Both the position numbers and the translations under genes were made by a program. A stretch of 33,169 bases of DNA, from contig QKPP01000044.1 of the NCBI GenBank assembly GCA_006508105.1, forward strand, positions 1 to 33,169, given 5' to 3'. This stretch comes from Myxococcales bacterium FL481 (GTDB taxonomy: Bacteria > Myxococcota_A > Polyangia > Nannocystales > Nannocystaceae). Positions 25,333-33,169 of the stretch are shown piece by piece; position 1 is the first letter of the stretch; each line of letters begins with the position of its first letter. The notes below the pieces were generated by a model. That model saw only the letters and a list, made by a program, of their open reading frames with translations. It had not been told where the DNA came from and did not search any database.

Positions 25333-28017
25333 CTAGGCGTCCGAGGACGACTCGGACGACGATCGAGCCGAGCGATTCGCTCGACGTCGCTGACCCAACG
25401 CCGACAACGTGGGCAGCACGAGAACCGCTGCGCTCGCGGTCAATACGATCCCGAGCACGGCCAACGCCCCGATCCCCCGCAACCCCCCCGAGTCCGCCAC
25501 CAAGAACGTAGCGAACCCGATGGCGGTCGTGGCCGTCGCCGCGAGAATCGCCCGACCCGTTTCGTCGACGGCGAGCGCCAGGCCATCATCACGGCCCCGC
25601 CCGCCACGAATCCCCGCGGTCAGGAACACGCCGTTGTCGACCCCGATCCCGAGAATCGCCGGCAAGATAGGCACGTTGAACAAGGTAAACTTGACGCCGA
25701 GCACGCCCATCGCGGCGACGGTCCACCACAGCCCGACCAGCAACGGCAATAGCGTCAGCATCGTTTGACTCACGCTGCGGACTTGCCAGAACACCAACGC
25801 CATGACCAAAAGCACGGCCATCGCCAAGATGACCGGCGATTCCCGCTCGATCATCTGGTACATCGCCGCGTAGACAGACGTCTCACCGACGTACATGCGT
25901 GTGGAATCGTCCCCCCGGTACGCAGCGGTCTCATCCATAAACGCGATCCCTTGCACGATGTCACTCGCGTCGAAGTTCGGATACGCGAGCAACACGTAGC
26001 GTCCGTCGGCGGTTCGCAGCTTGTCGAGCACGTTGGAGGGCAAGTCTTCGACTCCAAACGGCTTCGCTTCGAGCATCTTGCGCAAGAGAGCGGCATCTGC
26101 TGGCGAAAGACCCCGTTCGTCGCCCCGTGGGCTCGCCTCCGGCACGGGCGCTGGAGGACGTGGCTCTTCGGGCTCCTCGCCCTGCACCTGTCCGGTCACC
26201 GGCGCTCCGTCTGCGTGGCCAGCCGGCGGCGCCGAACCGGTCTCCGACTCCGAATCCGACTCGTCGTCCAGGTCCTCGTCCCAGTCGTCCTCGTCTTCCA
26301 CTTCGACCCCGAGCTTGCGCCACATGCCGGGGCTAAAGTCCTCCGTCAACAACGCGATACGCTCCTCCCGATCCTTCACATCGATCTCAGCGCTGGGCAT
26401 GAGCGCAGGGAGGCCAAAAAGCTCTGCGACCACGGTGGTACCCGCGGCTTCCCGTTGGGCATGACGCGCCGCGGCCTCCCGAAACACACGGACCGCCTCG
26501 TCGTACGAGGGCAGCAGCAAGATGCCAGCGTGGATATCCTTGCCGAAGATGTCGCTGATCAGGAACACGTCCGATTCCGTGGCTTCGCGGGCGCGATCCG
26601 ACTGAAGCGCGCGCCCGTTATTCTCGAAGCCGTCGATGCGCATGCGCATCACGGTGGGCGCGGAGAGCACGGTCATTCCGACCAGCACCGCAAACAGTGC
26701 CCCTGGTCGGGCAAGCAGAAGTCTGACCACCCGGGCCGGCTCAAATTCGGCCTGCTCACCCCGTCGCATGCGTTTGATTCCCACGCGACAGGCCAACGCC
26801 GGAAACACCGTCAACATGGAGAACAACGACAGCCCCACCCCGATGGCCGCGATCGCCCCGAACTCTTGAAACGCGGGGAACTTCGACGTGGCCATGACCA
26901 AAAACGCCCCCAACGTCGTGCTCGACGCGACCAGCAACGGCACGATGAGCCCGCCGAACGCCCGCCGCACCGCCTCGTTGGTGTCACACGTCTCGCGTTC
27001 ACGTCGAGCGCGGCTCAGCAGATGAATGCCCGCATCGATGCCCATGCCCATGACCACGGACGAGATCAAGCTGGTCATCGTGTTGAGATGCCCGAACAGC
27101 AACTGCGTCGCCGCGAGCGACCACGTCACCGCACACAGCAACGGCACCAGCAAGGTGATCACGGCCCGCACCGAGCGGAACATCAAAAACAGCACCAGCA
27201 TCACCCCGCTGACGCCCAACAAGCCGCTGCGCACCATGTCGCGGTTGACTACCTCGCGCTCGGTCGCCTTCGACACGTACGGTCCCACCAGGTTGATCCG
27301 CATGTCGGTGCCCGACCACGGCCGATCGGACCGCTCGAACTGCGCCTCCACCTCGGCTCGGATCCGGTCGGTGACCTGTTGGGCGAAGGCAAGATCGCTC
27401 GACGGGCGCGTCGGCAACAGCAGCACTACCAGGGCGTCGATCCCGTCCCGCTCGTAGTACGCCTCAAACCCGACGCGCTCGCGCGCCGCGCTACGCTTGG
27501 CGTCCACAAACGCGCGCAACTTGTCGCGTGACTGCGGATCGGGCTTGGTGATGCACACGTCGGGCGCTGACGAACAAAGCTCGAAGTTTTGCCACGCGGC
27601 CACGCGCTCTTCGAGTTGCTCCATCTCTTCGTCGTCGAGGTAGTACAACGCGCGCTCGAGAAAGAAATCGCCGTGGAGGCGGTAGTCCACCGACGACAGC
27701 AACGGATGGTCGGCGAGCGCGTCCGCGACGGCCTCGGCGAAGGCTTGACGCGCGTGCTGGTCCCCGTTCGCCACGACCAAGTTGACGGACCCGATCGCGC
27801 CGAAGTCCCGCTCGATCGCCTCGAGGTTCGTCAGCACCGGATGCGACCCCGGCAACAGCCGTCGCAGATCGCTATCGATCTGCAGCCGCGAAGCGACCAA
27901 TGCAGCCGCGACCGTCACCACCGCCGCAAGCCATAAGACCAGACGATGATGGGCGAGCACGGTGGCGATCCAGCGATCGCGCACGGTCGGGCGGCCGTCG
28001 GGACGCAAGGGGGTCAT
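25333..28017 (-). CDS. MMPL/RND-family membrane transporter (HpnN-like layout)
   Basis: This is about 894 residues. ATG 28017 is used; an in-frame GTG at 28038 would add seven, and residue numbers below count from that GTG. The duplicated RND plan is clear: TM1 at about 33-50, a large periplasmic loop to 268, a helix bundle at 270-420, a helix near 445-465, a second loop to about 735, and a second bundle at 736-882. The MMPL motifs are GMGIDAGIHL (331-340) and GIGVDNGVFL (797-806). The first loop has a likely disulphide, C155-C162. The second loop holds a strongly acidic, Pro-rich insert at about 579-645. The family exports lipids or hydrophobic compounds using proton flow. The SGNH hydrolase gene ends 61-81 bases upstream on the same strand, so the two may act together on a lipid or glycan; that is inference. 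Confidence 0.9.
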   Translation of the reverse strand: MTPLRPDGRPTVRDRWIATVLAHHRLVLWLAAVVTVAAALVASRLQIDSDLRRLLPGSHPVLTNLEAIERDFGAIGSVNLVVANGDQHARQAFAEAVADALADHPLLSSVDYRLHGDFFLERALYYLDDEEMEQLEERVAAWQNFELCSSAPDVCITKPDPQSRDKLRAFVDAKRSAARERVGFEAYYERDGIDALVVLLLPTRPSSDLAFAQQVTDRIRAEVEAQFERSDRPWSGTDMRINLVGPYVSKATEREVVNRDMVRSGLLGVSGVMLVLFLMFRSVRAVITLLVPLLCAVTWSLAATQLLFGHLNTMTSLISSVVMGMGIDAGIHLLSRARRERETCDTNEAVRRAFGGLIVPLLVASSTTLGAFLVMATSKFPAFQEFGAIAAIGVGLSLFSMLTVFPALACRVGIKRMRRGEQAEFEPARVVRLLLARPGALFAVLVGMTVLSAPTVMRMRIDGFENNGRALQSDRAREATESDVFLISDIFGKDIHAGILLLPSYDEAVRVFREAAARHAQREAAGTTVVAELFGLPALMPSAEIDVKDREERIALLTEDFSPGMWRKLGVEVEDEDDWDEDLDDESDSESETGSAPPAGHADGAPVTGQVQGEEPEEPRPPAPVPEASPRGDERGLSPADAALLRKMLEAKPFGVEDLPSNVLDKLRTADGRYVLLAYPNFDASDIVQGIAFMDETAAYRGDDSTRMYVGETSVYAAMYQMIERESPVILAMAVLLVMALVFWQVRSVSQTMLTLLPLLVGLWWTVAAMGVLGVKFTLFNVPILPAILGIGVDNGVFLTAGIRGGRGRDDGLALAVDETGRAILAATATTAIGFATFLVADSGGLRGIGALAVLGIVLTASAAVLVLPTLSALGQRRRANRSARSSSESSSDA

Positions 28018-28098
28018 CTTGCCCGAGACCACGTCCACGCGCCATGTCGTTCGGAGATGCCGCGTGACCGGCCCCGCCGGGCTGCGCAGCGCGCTGGT

Positions 28099-28860
28099 TT
28101 AGGCCAACGAACCCACGATCTGCGGCGTGAGATGATCGGCGAGGTGTCGCGCCCCCCGTCGGGTCAGGTGCACGCCATCGCCGGCGCGCACCAGCGTCCG
28201 CTTTCCTGAGATCGCAATGCGATCGACGTACTCGCCCGCGGGATTGGCCAGCACCGACCACGTCTCGAGAAACCGAGCCTTCGGTCCGCGGCCGGCCAAG
28301 ACCTCTTGGTAGATACGATTGATGACCTGCATCCGGTCGTGCATCTTCTTAGGACGAACGACGGGCATGCCGATCCAAAGCAGCGCGCGCTCGGGAGGGG
28401 CGACGGCATCACAAAACGCACGCATGCGCCGAGAGTACTCCTCTTCCCACTGGGGTTCGTTCCAGCGGATCCATTGAGGCTCGGCCTTTCTGCCCATGTG
28501 CAGCCCTTGGCCGTCGTTCCCGCCGAACATGGTCACGACCGCATCCGGGCGGAATTCCTCGACCTGCGCCCGGCCCTGCGTTTCCCAGTTGTAAAAGTCC
28601 GGGCGAGCCAGGCCCGTCGAACTCTTCCCGTGCCGATGCACCACGTACTGGTGCTGGTCGCGGAGGTTCCGCTCGAGATACAGGCCCAACGCGCCGGCGA
28701 TCATGCTGTCGCCGAGCAACAGCACACGAGCCGGCGCCGAACCGGCGAGCGAGCGAAGTGGCGCAAGATACGCGGCAAGGCTGGCGGCTGCGCTGGCGGC
28801 GAGCCAACGGCGACGAGTCATCGCGCGACAGGTCATGACGGGAGTAGACGACGATTTCAT
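28099..28860 (-). CDS. SGNH/GDSL hydrolase, DUF459-like, exported
   Basis: This encodes 253 residues from ATG 28860. A longer frame from TTG 28893 and a shorter one from ATG 28821 exist; AAGGA lies 11 bases before 28860. The N-terminus carries TRRRWLAASAAASLAAYLA, a twin-arginine-like signal with a hydrophobic core, so export is predicted. SGNH blocks are visible: block I VLLLGDSMI with the nucleophile Ser, block III MFGGND, and block V GDGVHLTRRGARHLAD with the catalytic Asp and His. Spacing fits the DUF459 group, whose substrates are mostly unknown; relatives in this clan de-esterify acetylated glycans or lipids. It precedes the MMPL transporter gene and diverges from the glutaredoxin gene. 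Confidence 0.87.
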   Translation of the reverse strand: MKSSSTPVMTCRAMTRRRWLAASAAASLAAYLAPLRSLAGSAPARVLLLGDSMIAGALGLYLERNLRDQHQYVVHRHGKSSTGLARPDFYNWETQGRAQVEEFRPDAVVTMFGGNDGQGLHMGRKAEPQWIRWNEPQWEEEYSRRMRAFCDAVAPPERALLWIGMPVVRPKKMHDRMQVINRIYQEVLAGRGPKARFLETWSVLANPAGEYVDRIAISGKRTLVRAGDGVHLTRRGARHLADHLTPQIVGSLA

Positions 28861-29037
28861 GCGGCGGACAATCCTTGTACAACGCCGCAGCAACCCGGCT
28901 TATTCAGCTCCTGACCCGGTTTGAGTCGCCGCTGCCGCATGCCGACCCGAAGCCAACGCACCGACGGCCCGGATTGCGCCCGGTCGCCGCCGCGAGTATG
29001 AACGGCCGGTCCCACCGATCCGAATCTGGAGACCACT

Positions 29038-29361
29038 ATGTCCGATCCCGTATCCGAGCAGATCTCGCAGCTCATCGCCGAGCACCGTGTCGTCCTCTTC
29101 ATGAAGGGCAACCGCACGTTCCCTCAGTGCGGGTTTTCAGCCACGGTGGTGGACGTGCTCAAGCGTCACGGCGCCGACTACCACGCGGTCAACGTGCTGG
29201 CCGACCAAGGCCTTCGCGAGGGCATCAAGGTGTTCTCGAGCTGGCCCACCATCCCCCAGCTTTACATCGATGGCGAATTCGTCGGCGGCTGCGACATCGT
29301 GCGCGAACTGGACGAGTCCGGCGAGCTGGCGCAAAAACTCGCGGCCGGCGCTCCGGCCTAG
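29038..29361 (+). CDS. grxD: Monothiol glutaredoxin, CGFS type (Grx4/GrxD family)
   Basis: This 107-residue single-domain protein has the active site C31-G-F-S in FPQCGFSA, preceded by FMKG (21-24). The cis-Pro region [11 protein letters not shown] (67-77) and the glutathione-binding GGCDIV (83-88) are also present. CGFS glutaredoxins carry and deliver [2Fe-2S] clusters rather than act as thiol reductases. The usual KGTPxxPxCGFS reads [12 protein letters not shown] here. GGAG lies 7 bases before the ATG. A possible promoter is TTGCGC (28974-28979), 17 bases, TATGAA (28997-29002), a weak match. The Cys-rich protein gene follows 48 bases later on the same strand. Confidence 0.95.
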   Translation: MSDPVSEQISQLIAEHRVVLFMKGNRTFPQCGFSATVVDVLKRHGADYHAVNVLADQGLREGIKVFSSWPTIPQLYIDGEFVGGCDIVRELDESGELAQKLAAGAPA

Positions 29362-29409
29362 CGTGGCGCTTCGCGCGAGGCGCGGTACGCTGCTCTCGCC
29401 TCGCCCCTC

Positions 29410-30264
29410 ATGCTCCCGTGTCTGCCGCTATCGGCCCGTTCGCTCCTGGCGAGCATTTGGCGAATCGCGCCGTTCCTCCGCTGGTCCCCCGCCGTCTCGC
29501 TTGCGGCGCTCGGCGTGACGTGTACCCCTCCGGGCACCTCGGGCCGGTGCGATGACGATGACGACTGCCGCGCTCGGGGTCAGGTTTGCGACGCACTCAC
29601 CCACGAGTGCGTCGAAGACAGCATCGACTACGACGCGACGCAAACCGAGCCGGAAGCCACGTTCACCGGGAAATGGCTGCCGTTCTTTCGCGGACGAATC
29701 TGTACGGTGGACGGCACCTTCCAAGCCGGCGCGGCGCTGCCCATTCGCATGGAACCGTGCGTGCACCCCTGCATCACGGCCTCGAACGGAGACGCACACG
29801 TGTTCCACCTGCGGACCTGTCGGGGTGCGACGTGCGAGGGGTTGAGCACGCAATGGTTCCTCGCGGACGGCACGAACTGCCCCGCCGATGCGTTTGAACG
29901 GTTCGACGCCGAGCGCTGCACGTACCCCGTTGCCGTCGCGGGGCGACATCCGCCATTCGAGCACAACGGCCGTCCGATTGTTGGGCGCTTCGAGCTCGAG
30001 ATCCCGTTTTTGACCAACGAAGATGCTGGCCAGATCGCCGGTTTCTCCGTCGACGCCGCGTCCGAAGCGTGCGCGGAGGAGTGCGATCGTCACGAGAGTC
30101 CCGACCGGTGCCACAAGGCGTGCTTCATCCGCGAACGCGCCGAAGCGTACGCCCAGTTCGACGACCGCGTGATGGTGTTCGACATGCAGACCGATGGCCC
30201 GGCTCCGCCAGCCGACTGCGAGGACAATCAAGCGGCCTGCCCGTGCGTTGACGTGGGGTTTTAG
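29410..30264 (+). CDS. Cys-rich secreted protein, possible lipoprotein
   Basis: This encodes 284 residues. A long N-terminus (1-37) with a hydrophobic stretch (about 26-37) leads to C38 in LGVTC, a poor but possible lipobox. The mature part has 18 more cysteines, an even number consistent with disulphides in the periplasm or outside. The first block, [24 protein letters not shown] (47-67 with flanks), resembles the short Cys/Asp-rich repeats common in myxobacterial exported proteins. The rest has no recognised domain; CAEECDRH and CHKACF pairs (221-238) and a CPCV near the end stand out. No Shine-Dalgarno is seen, so the start is uncertain. It sits between the glutaredoxin and patatin genes; no functional link is evident. 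Confidence 0.75.
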   Translation: MLPCLPLSARSLLASIWRIAPFLRWSPAVSLAALGVTCTPPGTSGRCDDDDDCRARGQVCDALTHECVEDSIDYDATQTEPEATFTGKWLPFFRGRICTVDGTFQAGAALPIRMEPCVHPCITASNGDAHVFHLRTCRGATCEGLSTQWFLADGTNCPADAFERFDAERCTYPVAVAGRHPPFEHNGRPIVGRFELEIPFLTNEDAGQIAGFSVDAASEACAEECDRHESPDRCHKACFIRERAEAYAQFDDRVMVFDMQTDGPAPPADCEDNQAACPCVDVGF

Positions 30265-30382
30265 CGGGTCGCCGCCGCATCCGACCGGTCATGTTCCGAC
30301 CGCCGCCCGGCGGAGCCAGCCGTCGGCTACCATCGTGCGCCCGGTCGGCCGCGAGGCATCAGCCCCGACCGAACGCGGCAAC

Positions 30383-30411
30383 TTCGCCGGTCCGCGTCCG
30401 CGCGCTATACT
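30383..30411 (+). promoter_or_regulatory. Predicted promoter of the patatin-like gene
   Basis: TTCGCC at 30383-30388 and TATACT at 30406-30411 are separated by exactly 17 bases. The -10 hexamer matches the sigma-70 consensus at 5 of 6 positions; the -35 is weak. The predicted start near 30418 leaves a leader of about 30 bases to ATG 30449 and supports that start codon. Confidence 0.5.
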
Positions 30412-30448
30412 GACGTCACCCGACTCGCCACGCGCCCGCGTTTCGCCG

Positions 30449-31678
30449 ATGCCCGCTGCGTCCAAACCACCCCATCGCGACCCTCAACGTCCTCGCGTTG
30501 CCCTCGTCCTGTCCGGCGGCGGAGCACGCGGCGCCTATGAGATCGGCGTGCTTCGCTACATCCGCGAGCAACTGGGCATCGACACCCACTTCGACGTGAT
30601 CACCGGCACCAGCGTTGGGGCGATCAACGGGGCGTACGTCGCCGCCACCGCGGATCGACCGCGCGCTCAAGCCCGCATGCTGCAACGAGTGTGGTCCGAG
30701 CTCACGATCGACAAGGTCTACCACTTCGGCTGGCCCCGCGTGCGTGAGCTGCCGCGGCTCCTGTTCGGCAAGGAACTCCCCAAGATTCCCCACGGCGCCC
30801 GGATCGGTGGCCTCGTCGACGCGCGACACCTCGAGCAGATCGTGCGCACACAGATCCCGTGGCGGGCCATCAGCGATAACTTGCACCGCGGGCACCTCGA
30901 TGCGTTTGCGTGCACGGCCACGGCCGTGGCGAACGGGATCACGACCACGTTCGTGCACACGGCGAGCGGACAACTGCCGTACTGGCCGCCGGCGCACCAC
31001 GAGGCGGTGGTGCCCACCCCCATCACGGCCGCGCACGCACTCGCTTCCGCGGCGATCCCCATCTTGTTCCCCGCGGTGCGGGTGGGCGATCGGCTGTTCG
31101 TCGACGGCAGCTTGCGCCAAAACACGCCGTTGCGGCCGGCGTTGCGACTCGGCTGTCAGCGCTTGCTCGTGATCGGCCTACGCAACGCCGACGCGGAAGA
31201 CATCGACTCGCCGCTCGGTGAGGACGTGCACCAAGTGTTCCCCAACGCGGTGTTCATGCTGGGCAAGATGCTCAACGCGCTGATGCTTGACAAGATCGAA
31301 GCCGACCTCGAGCGGATCGAGCAGACGAACCGTCTCGTGCGCGCCGGCCTTGCCGCGTTCGGACCCGATTTCGCCGAGCGTTTGGGCGCCCAGATGGAAC
31401 GTCCGGCGATCTATCGTGAGGTCCAAACCGTGCTCATTCGGCCCAGCCAAGATCTCGGCACCATGGCCTGGGAGGAAGCTCACAAAAGTGGCCTGTCCCA
31501 GTACAGCGGCATCGCGGCGCGATGGATCCGCCGCATGATCGCCGCCGGCGACGACGAGGAAAGCGACGTCGCGTCGTACATCTTGTTCGACCCGGGCTAC
31601 CTGCGGCGCGCCATCGACTTGGGCTACTCCGATGCCGAGAGCCAGCGCGCCGAGCTCTTGAGCTTGTTCGACCGGTAG
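30449..31678 (+). CDS. Patatin-like phospholipase
   Basis: This is a 409-residue protein from ATG 30449. The frame is open further upstream, but that part is unlike protein and contains a predicted promoter. The patatin fold spans about 15-245: oxyanion loop GGGARGAYE (23-31), nucleophile S55 in [10 protein letters not shown], and catalytic D219 in [10 protein letters not shown], forming the Ser-Asp dyad. A C-terminal helical region (260-409) is less conserved and may contact membranes or partners. Bacterial patatins of this RssA/YchK-like size hydrolyse fatty acyl esters; the natural lipid is unknown. There is no signal peptide, so a cytoplasmic location is likely. A set of hairpins directly follows the stop. 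Confidence 0.9.
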   Translation: MPAASKPPHRDPQRPRVALVLSGGGARGAYEIGVLRYIREQLGIDTHFDVITGTSVGAINGAYVAATADRPRAQARMLQRVWSELTIDKVYHFGWPRVRELPRLLFGKELPKIPHGARIGGLVDARHLEQIVRTQIPWRAISDNLHRGHLDAFACTATAVANGITTTFVHTASGQLPYWPPAHHEAVVPTPITAAHALASAAIPILFPAVRVGDRLFVDGSLRQNTPLRPALRLGCQRLLVIGLRNADAEDIDSPLGEDVHQVFPNAVFMLGKMLNALMLDKIEADLERIEQTNRLVRAGLAAFGPDFAERLGAQMERPAIYREVQTVLIRPSQDLGTMAWEEAHKSGLSQYSGIAARWIRRMIAAGDDEESDVASYILFDPGYLRRAIDLGYSDAESQRAELLSLFDR

Positions 31679-31687
31679 CTCGAGCGC

Positions 31688-31742
31688 CTCGGCGGGCTCA
31701 CGCCGAGTCGCAGCGCGTCACGCTGACGGCGTGGATCGCCGT
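31688..31742 (+). terminator. Three back-to-back hairpins after the patatin gene
   Basis: Hairpin 1 is CTCGGCG and CGCCGAG with a 6-base loop (31688-31707). Hairpin 2 is CAGCG and CGCTG with a 5-base loop (31711-31725). Hairpin 3 is ACGGCG and CGCCGT with a 5-base loop (31726-31742). The first begins 9 bases after the stop codon. There is no T-run. The set probably marks the transcript end or protects it from exonucleases. Confidence 0.45.
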
Positions 31743-31922
31743 GGGCTGACGCTGGGCTGAACCGGGTCGCGCCAAGCGATCGAACCGCGGCCGCTCCACG
31801 GCCCCGGCCGTCCCCTCATCCGCGCGGGGACGCCCCAACGGTCGTGCCATCGCTCACGCGCAGGACTCGCGGACCGGGCAGACGGGGACGACACTCGCCC
31901 CGACGACGTGTAAACCCACCGC

Positions 31923-33071
31923 ATGGCCTACAAGCTCGTCACGCTCCCTGGAGATGGCACCGGACCCGAGGTGATGCGCGAGGGCCTGCGGGTGCTTGAC
32001 GCCGTCTCGAGGCCGCTAGGCCTCGACTGGGACACGGAACCGATCGCGTGTGGCGGGCAGTTTTTCCTCGAGCACGGCGTCGACTGGCCCGCGGACGCCC
32101 CACAAAAATGCCGCGCCGCCGACCTCATCTTGCTCGGTGCCGTCGGCTGGCCCTCCCCGAAGGGCGAGGGTCCAGTCACGATGCCAGATGGAAAGATGGC
32201 TGGGTTTTCCCCCGTCATCGGCAACCGGACGCGGCTCGACCTGTACGCCAACGTGCGGCCGGTCAAACTCTATCCCGGCGTCTCGCATCGGATTCACGGG
32301 GCCCACAAACAGGTTTGGGAGCCGGGTCGCGTCGACATGGTGCTCATCCGCGAGAACACCGAAGGCCTGTACTCGCCAACTGGCGGCAAGCTGTCACCCG
32401 GCGGCGTGCCGAAAGTCGGCATCGACACGCGTGTCATCACCCGCGAGGGCAGCGAACGCGTCATCCGGTTTGCGTTCGAGACATGTCGAGCCCGAGCCCA
32501 AGGGGCTCCGAAAGACGGCAAGCTACGCGTCACGGCCATCGTCAAAGACAACGTGCTGCACGGCTGCCAGCTGTTTCGCGACGTCTTTTTCACCATCGGC
32601 GAAGAGTACCCAGAAATCGAGAAGGACACCGCCATCGTCGATGCATTCACCCAGTGGCTCATCGGCCAACCCGAATACTACGACGTGTGCGTGACCACCA
32701 ATATGTTCGGCGACATCGTCACCGACCTCGCCTCGGTACTACAAGGCGGGATGGGCATGGCCGCTGGAGCAAATATTGGCGACGCGCATGGCATGTTCGA
32801 ACCGATCCACGGCAGCGCACCTCGGCACGCGGGTCAAGACAAAGTCAACCCGATCGCCATGATCTTGGCCCTCAAAGAGGGTCTTTTGTGGCTAGGCTCC
32901 CGTCGACAGGATGACGCGTTGCGGCGAGCGGCCAACGCCATCGAGCACGCCGTCACCACCGTCCTCGCCGCCGGCCGACCGCTGACCTACGATCTCGTCG
33001 GCCACGACCGCGCGGCCCCCTGCAGCGAAGTTGGCCAGGCCATCGCCGCGGCCGCGGCTCAGGCGATCTAG
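31923..33071 (+). CDS. Isocitrate/isopropylmalate dehydrogenase family enzyme
   Basis: This is a 382-residue beta-decarboxylating dehydrogenase. Motifs are intact: [10 protein letters not shown] (8-17), LLGAVGWP (70-77), [13 protein letters not shown] (105-117), RENTEGLYS (143-151), catalytic K208 in VKDNV, metal-binding D264 and D268 in [11 protein letters not shown], and the NAD-binding region [16 protein letters not shown] (295-310). RENTEG is nearer to isocitrate, tartrate and homoisocitrate dehydrogenases than to typical LeuB (RELTGG). The length and the LGAVG motif are compatible with a LeuB-like role. An 8- to 10-residue insert with MPDGKMAGF (87-95) is unusual. The substrate is therefore open. 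The LeuA-like gene is 28 kb away, so no operon link is shown. No ribosome-binding site is clear. A repeat array follows the gene. Confidence 0.9.
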   Translation: MAYKLVTLPGDGTGPEVMREGLRVLDAVSRPLGLDWDTEPIACGGQFFLEHGVDWPADAPQKCRAADLILLGAVGWPSPKGEGPVTMPDGKMAGFSPVIGNRTRLDLYANVRPVKLYPGVSHRIHGAHKQVWEPGRVDMVLIRENTEGLYSPTGGKLSPGGVPKVGIDTRVITREGSERVIRFAFETCRARAQGAPKDGKLRVTAIVKDNVLHGCQLFRDVFFTIGEEYPEIEKDTAIVDAFTQWLIGQPEYYDVCVTTNMFGDIVTDLASVLQGGMGMAAGANIGDAHGMFEPIHGSAPRHAGQDKVNPIAMILALKEGLLWLGSRRQDDALRRAANAIEHAVTTVLAAGRPLTYDLVGHDRAAPCSEVGQAIAAAAAQAI

Positions 33072-33124
33072 ATCGCATTCGAGCCCCGCGACCCACCGGG
33101 CCGGCGCGAGCCAGATACTCGCTG

Positions 33125-33169
33125 AGCTCAGCTCAGCTCAGCTCAGCTCAGCTCAGCTCAGCTCAGCTC
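33125..33169. repeat. Pentanucleotide (AGCTC)n microsatellite at the window edge
   Basis: Nine perfect copies of AGCTC fill the last 45 bases and continue past the edge. The unit contains the palindrome AGCT, so either strand can fold on itself. It starts 53 bases after the stop of the dehydrogenase gene. Confidence 0.95.

Noticed and set aside
25765-27531. 588-residue open frame on the plus strand inside the MMPL gene
   Set aside because: It is antisense to a clear transporter and is rich in His, Arg and Gln, typical of a reverse-strand shadow in GC-rich DNA.
30194-30448. N-terminal extension of the patatin-like protein
   Set aside because: It overlaps the end of the Cys-rich gene, has non-protein composition and contains a good predicted promoter; the family starts near ATG 30449.

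Overview
The window is about 33 kb of high-GC, gene-dense bacterial DNA with 23 supported protein-coding genes and no recognisable rRNA, tRNA, CRISPR array, insertion sequence or phage gene. A myxobacterium-like organism (Myxococcota, formerly Deltaproteobacteria) is the best guess. The reasons are strong G/C bias at third codon positions, a secreted Cys-rich lipoprotein of the type common there, a poly-Asp lipoprotein, a B12-dependent ribonucleotide reductase and an ftsE-ftsX-envC-ctpA gene order. This is inference, not proof. Both ends lie inside simple repeats (an Asp-codon GAC/GAT tract at the left, a pentanucleotide AGCTC array at the right), so the window may be a contig that stopped at repeats.

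Layout from the left. (1) 1-2255: a truncated poly-Asp lipoprotein gene diverges from a predicted beta-propeller protein. (2) 2398-4667, minus strand: a TPR protein with a degenerate zincin-like tail is translationally coupled to a LeuA-family acyltransferase that lacks the usual regulatory domain. (3) 5061-11693, minus: ftsE, ftsX, an EnvC-like non-catalytic LytM factor, the S41 protease ctpA, a YibQ-type divergent polysaccharide deacetylase and an FHA-domain membrane protein. This reads as one module for peptidoglycan remodelling at division. (4) 11829-19760, minus: surface-polysaccharide genes wecC, wecB, a bi-domain oxidoreductase, a heparinase II/III-like protein and a GT4 glycosyltransferase. 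They supply UDP-ManNAcA and assemble or trim a polymer, but no flippase, polymerase or priming transferase is present.

(5) 20104-25167: nrdJ (class II ribonucleotide reductase) diverges from a small winged-helix protein across an 876-bp regulatory region. That region carries what look like two NrdR boxes exactly 31 bp apart, overlapping a candidate nrdJ promoter, followed upstream by a cluster of DnaA-box-like sites. (6) 25333-28860, minus: an SGNH/DUF459 hydrolase followed by an MMPL/RND-family exporter with a long acidic insert. (7) 29038-33071, plus: a monothiol CGFS glutaredoxin, a Cys-rich secreted protein, a patatin-like phospholipase and an isocitrate/isopropylmalate dehydrogenase family enzyme.

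Most of the window is ordinary housekeeping and envelope biology. The points most worth a second look are the nrdJ control region, the degenerate zincin tail on the TPR protein, the FHA protein attached to the FtsEX-EnvC module, the poly-Asp lipoprotein and the uncharacterised winged-helix protein next to the DnaA-like boxes.
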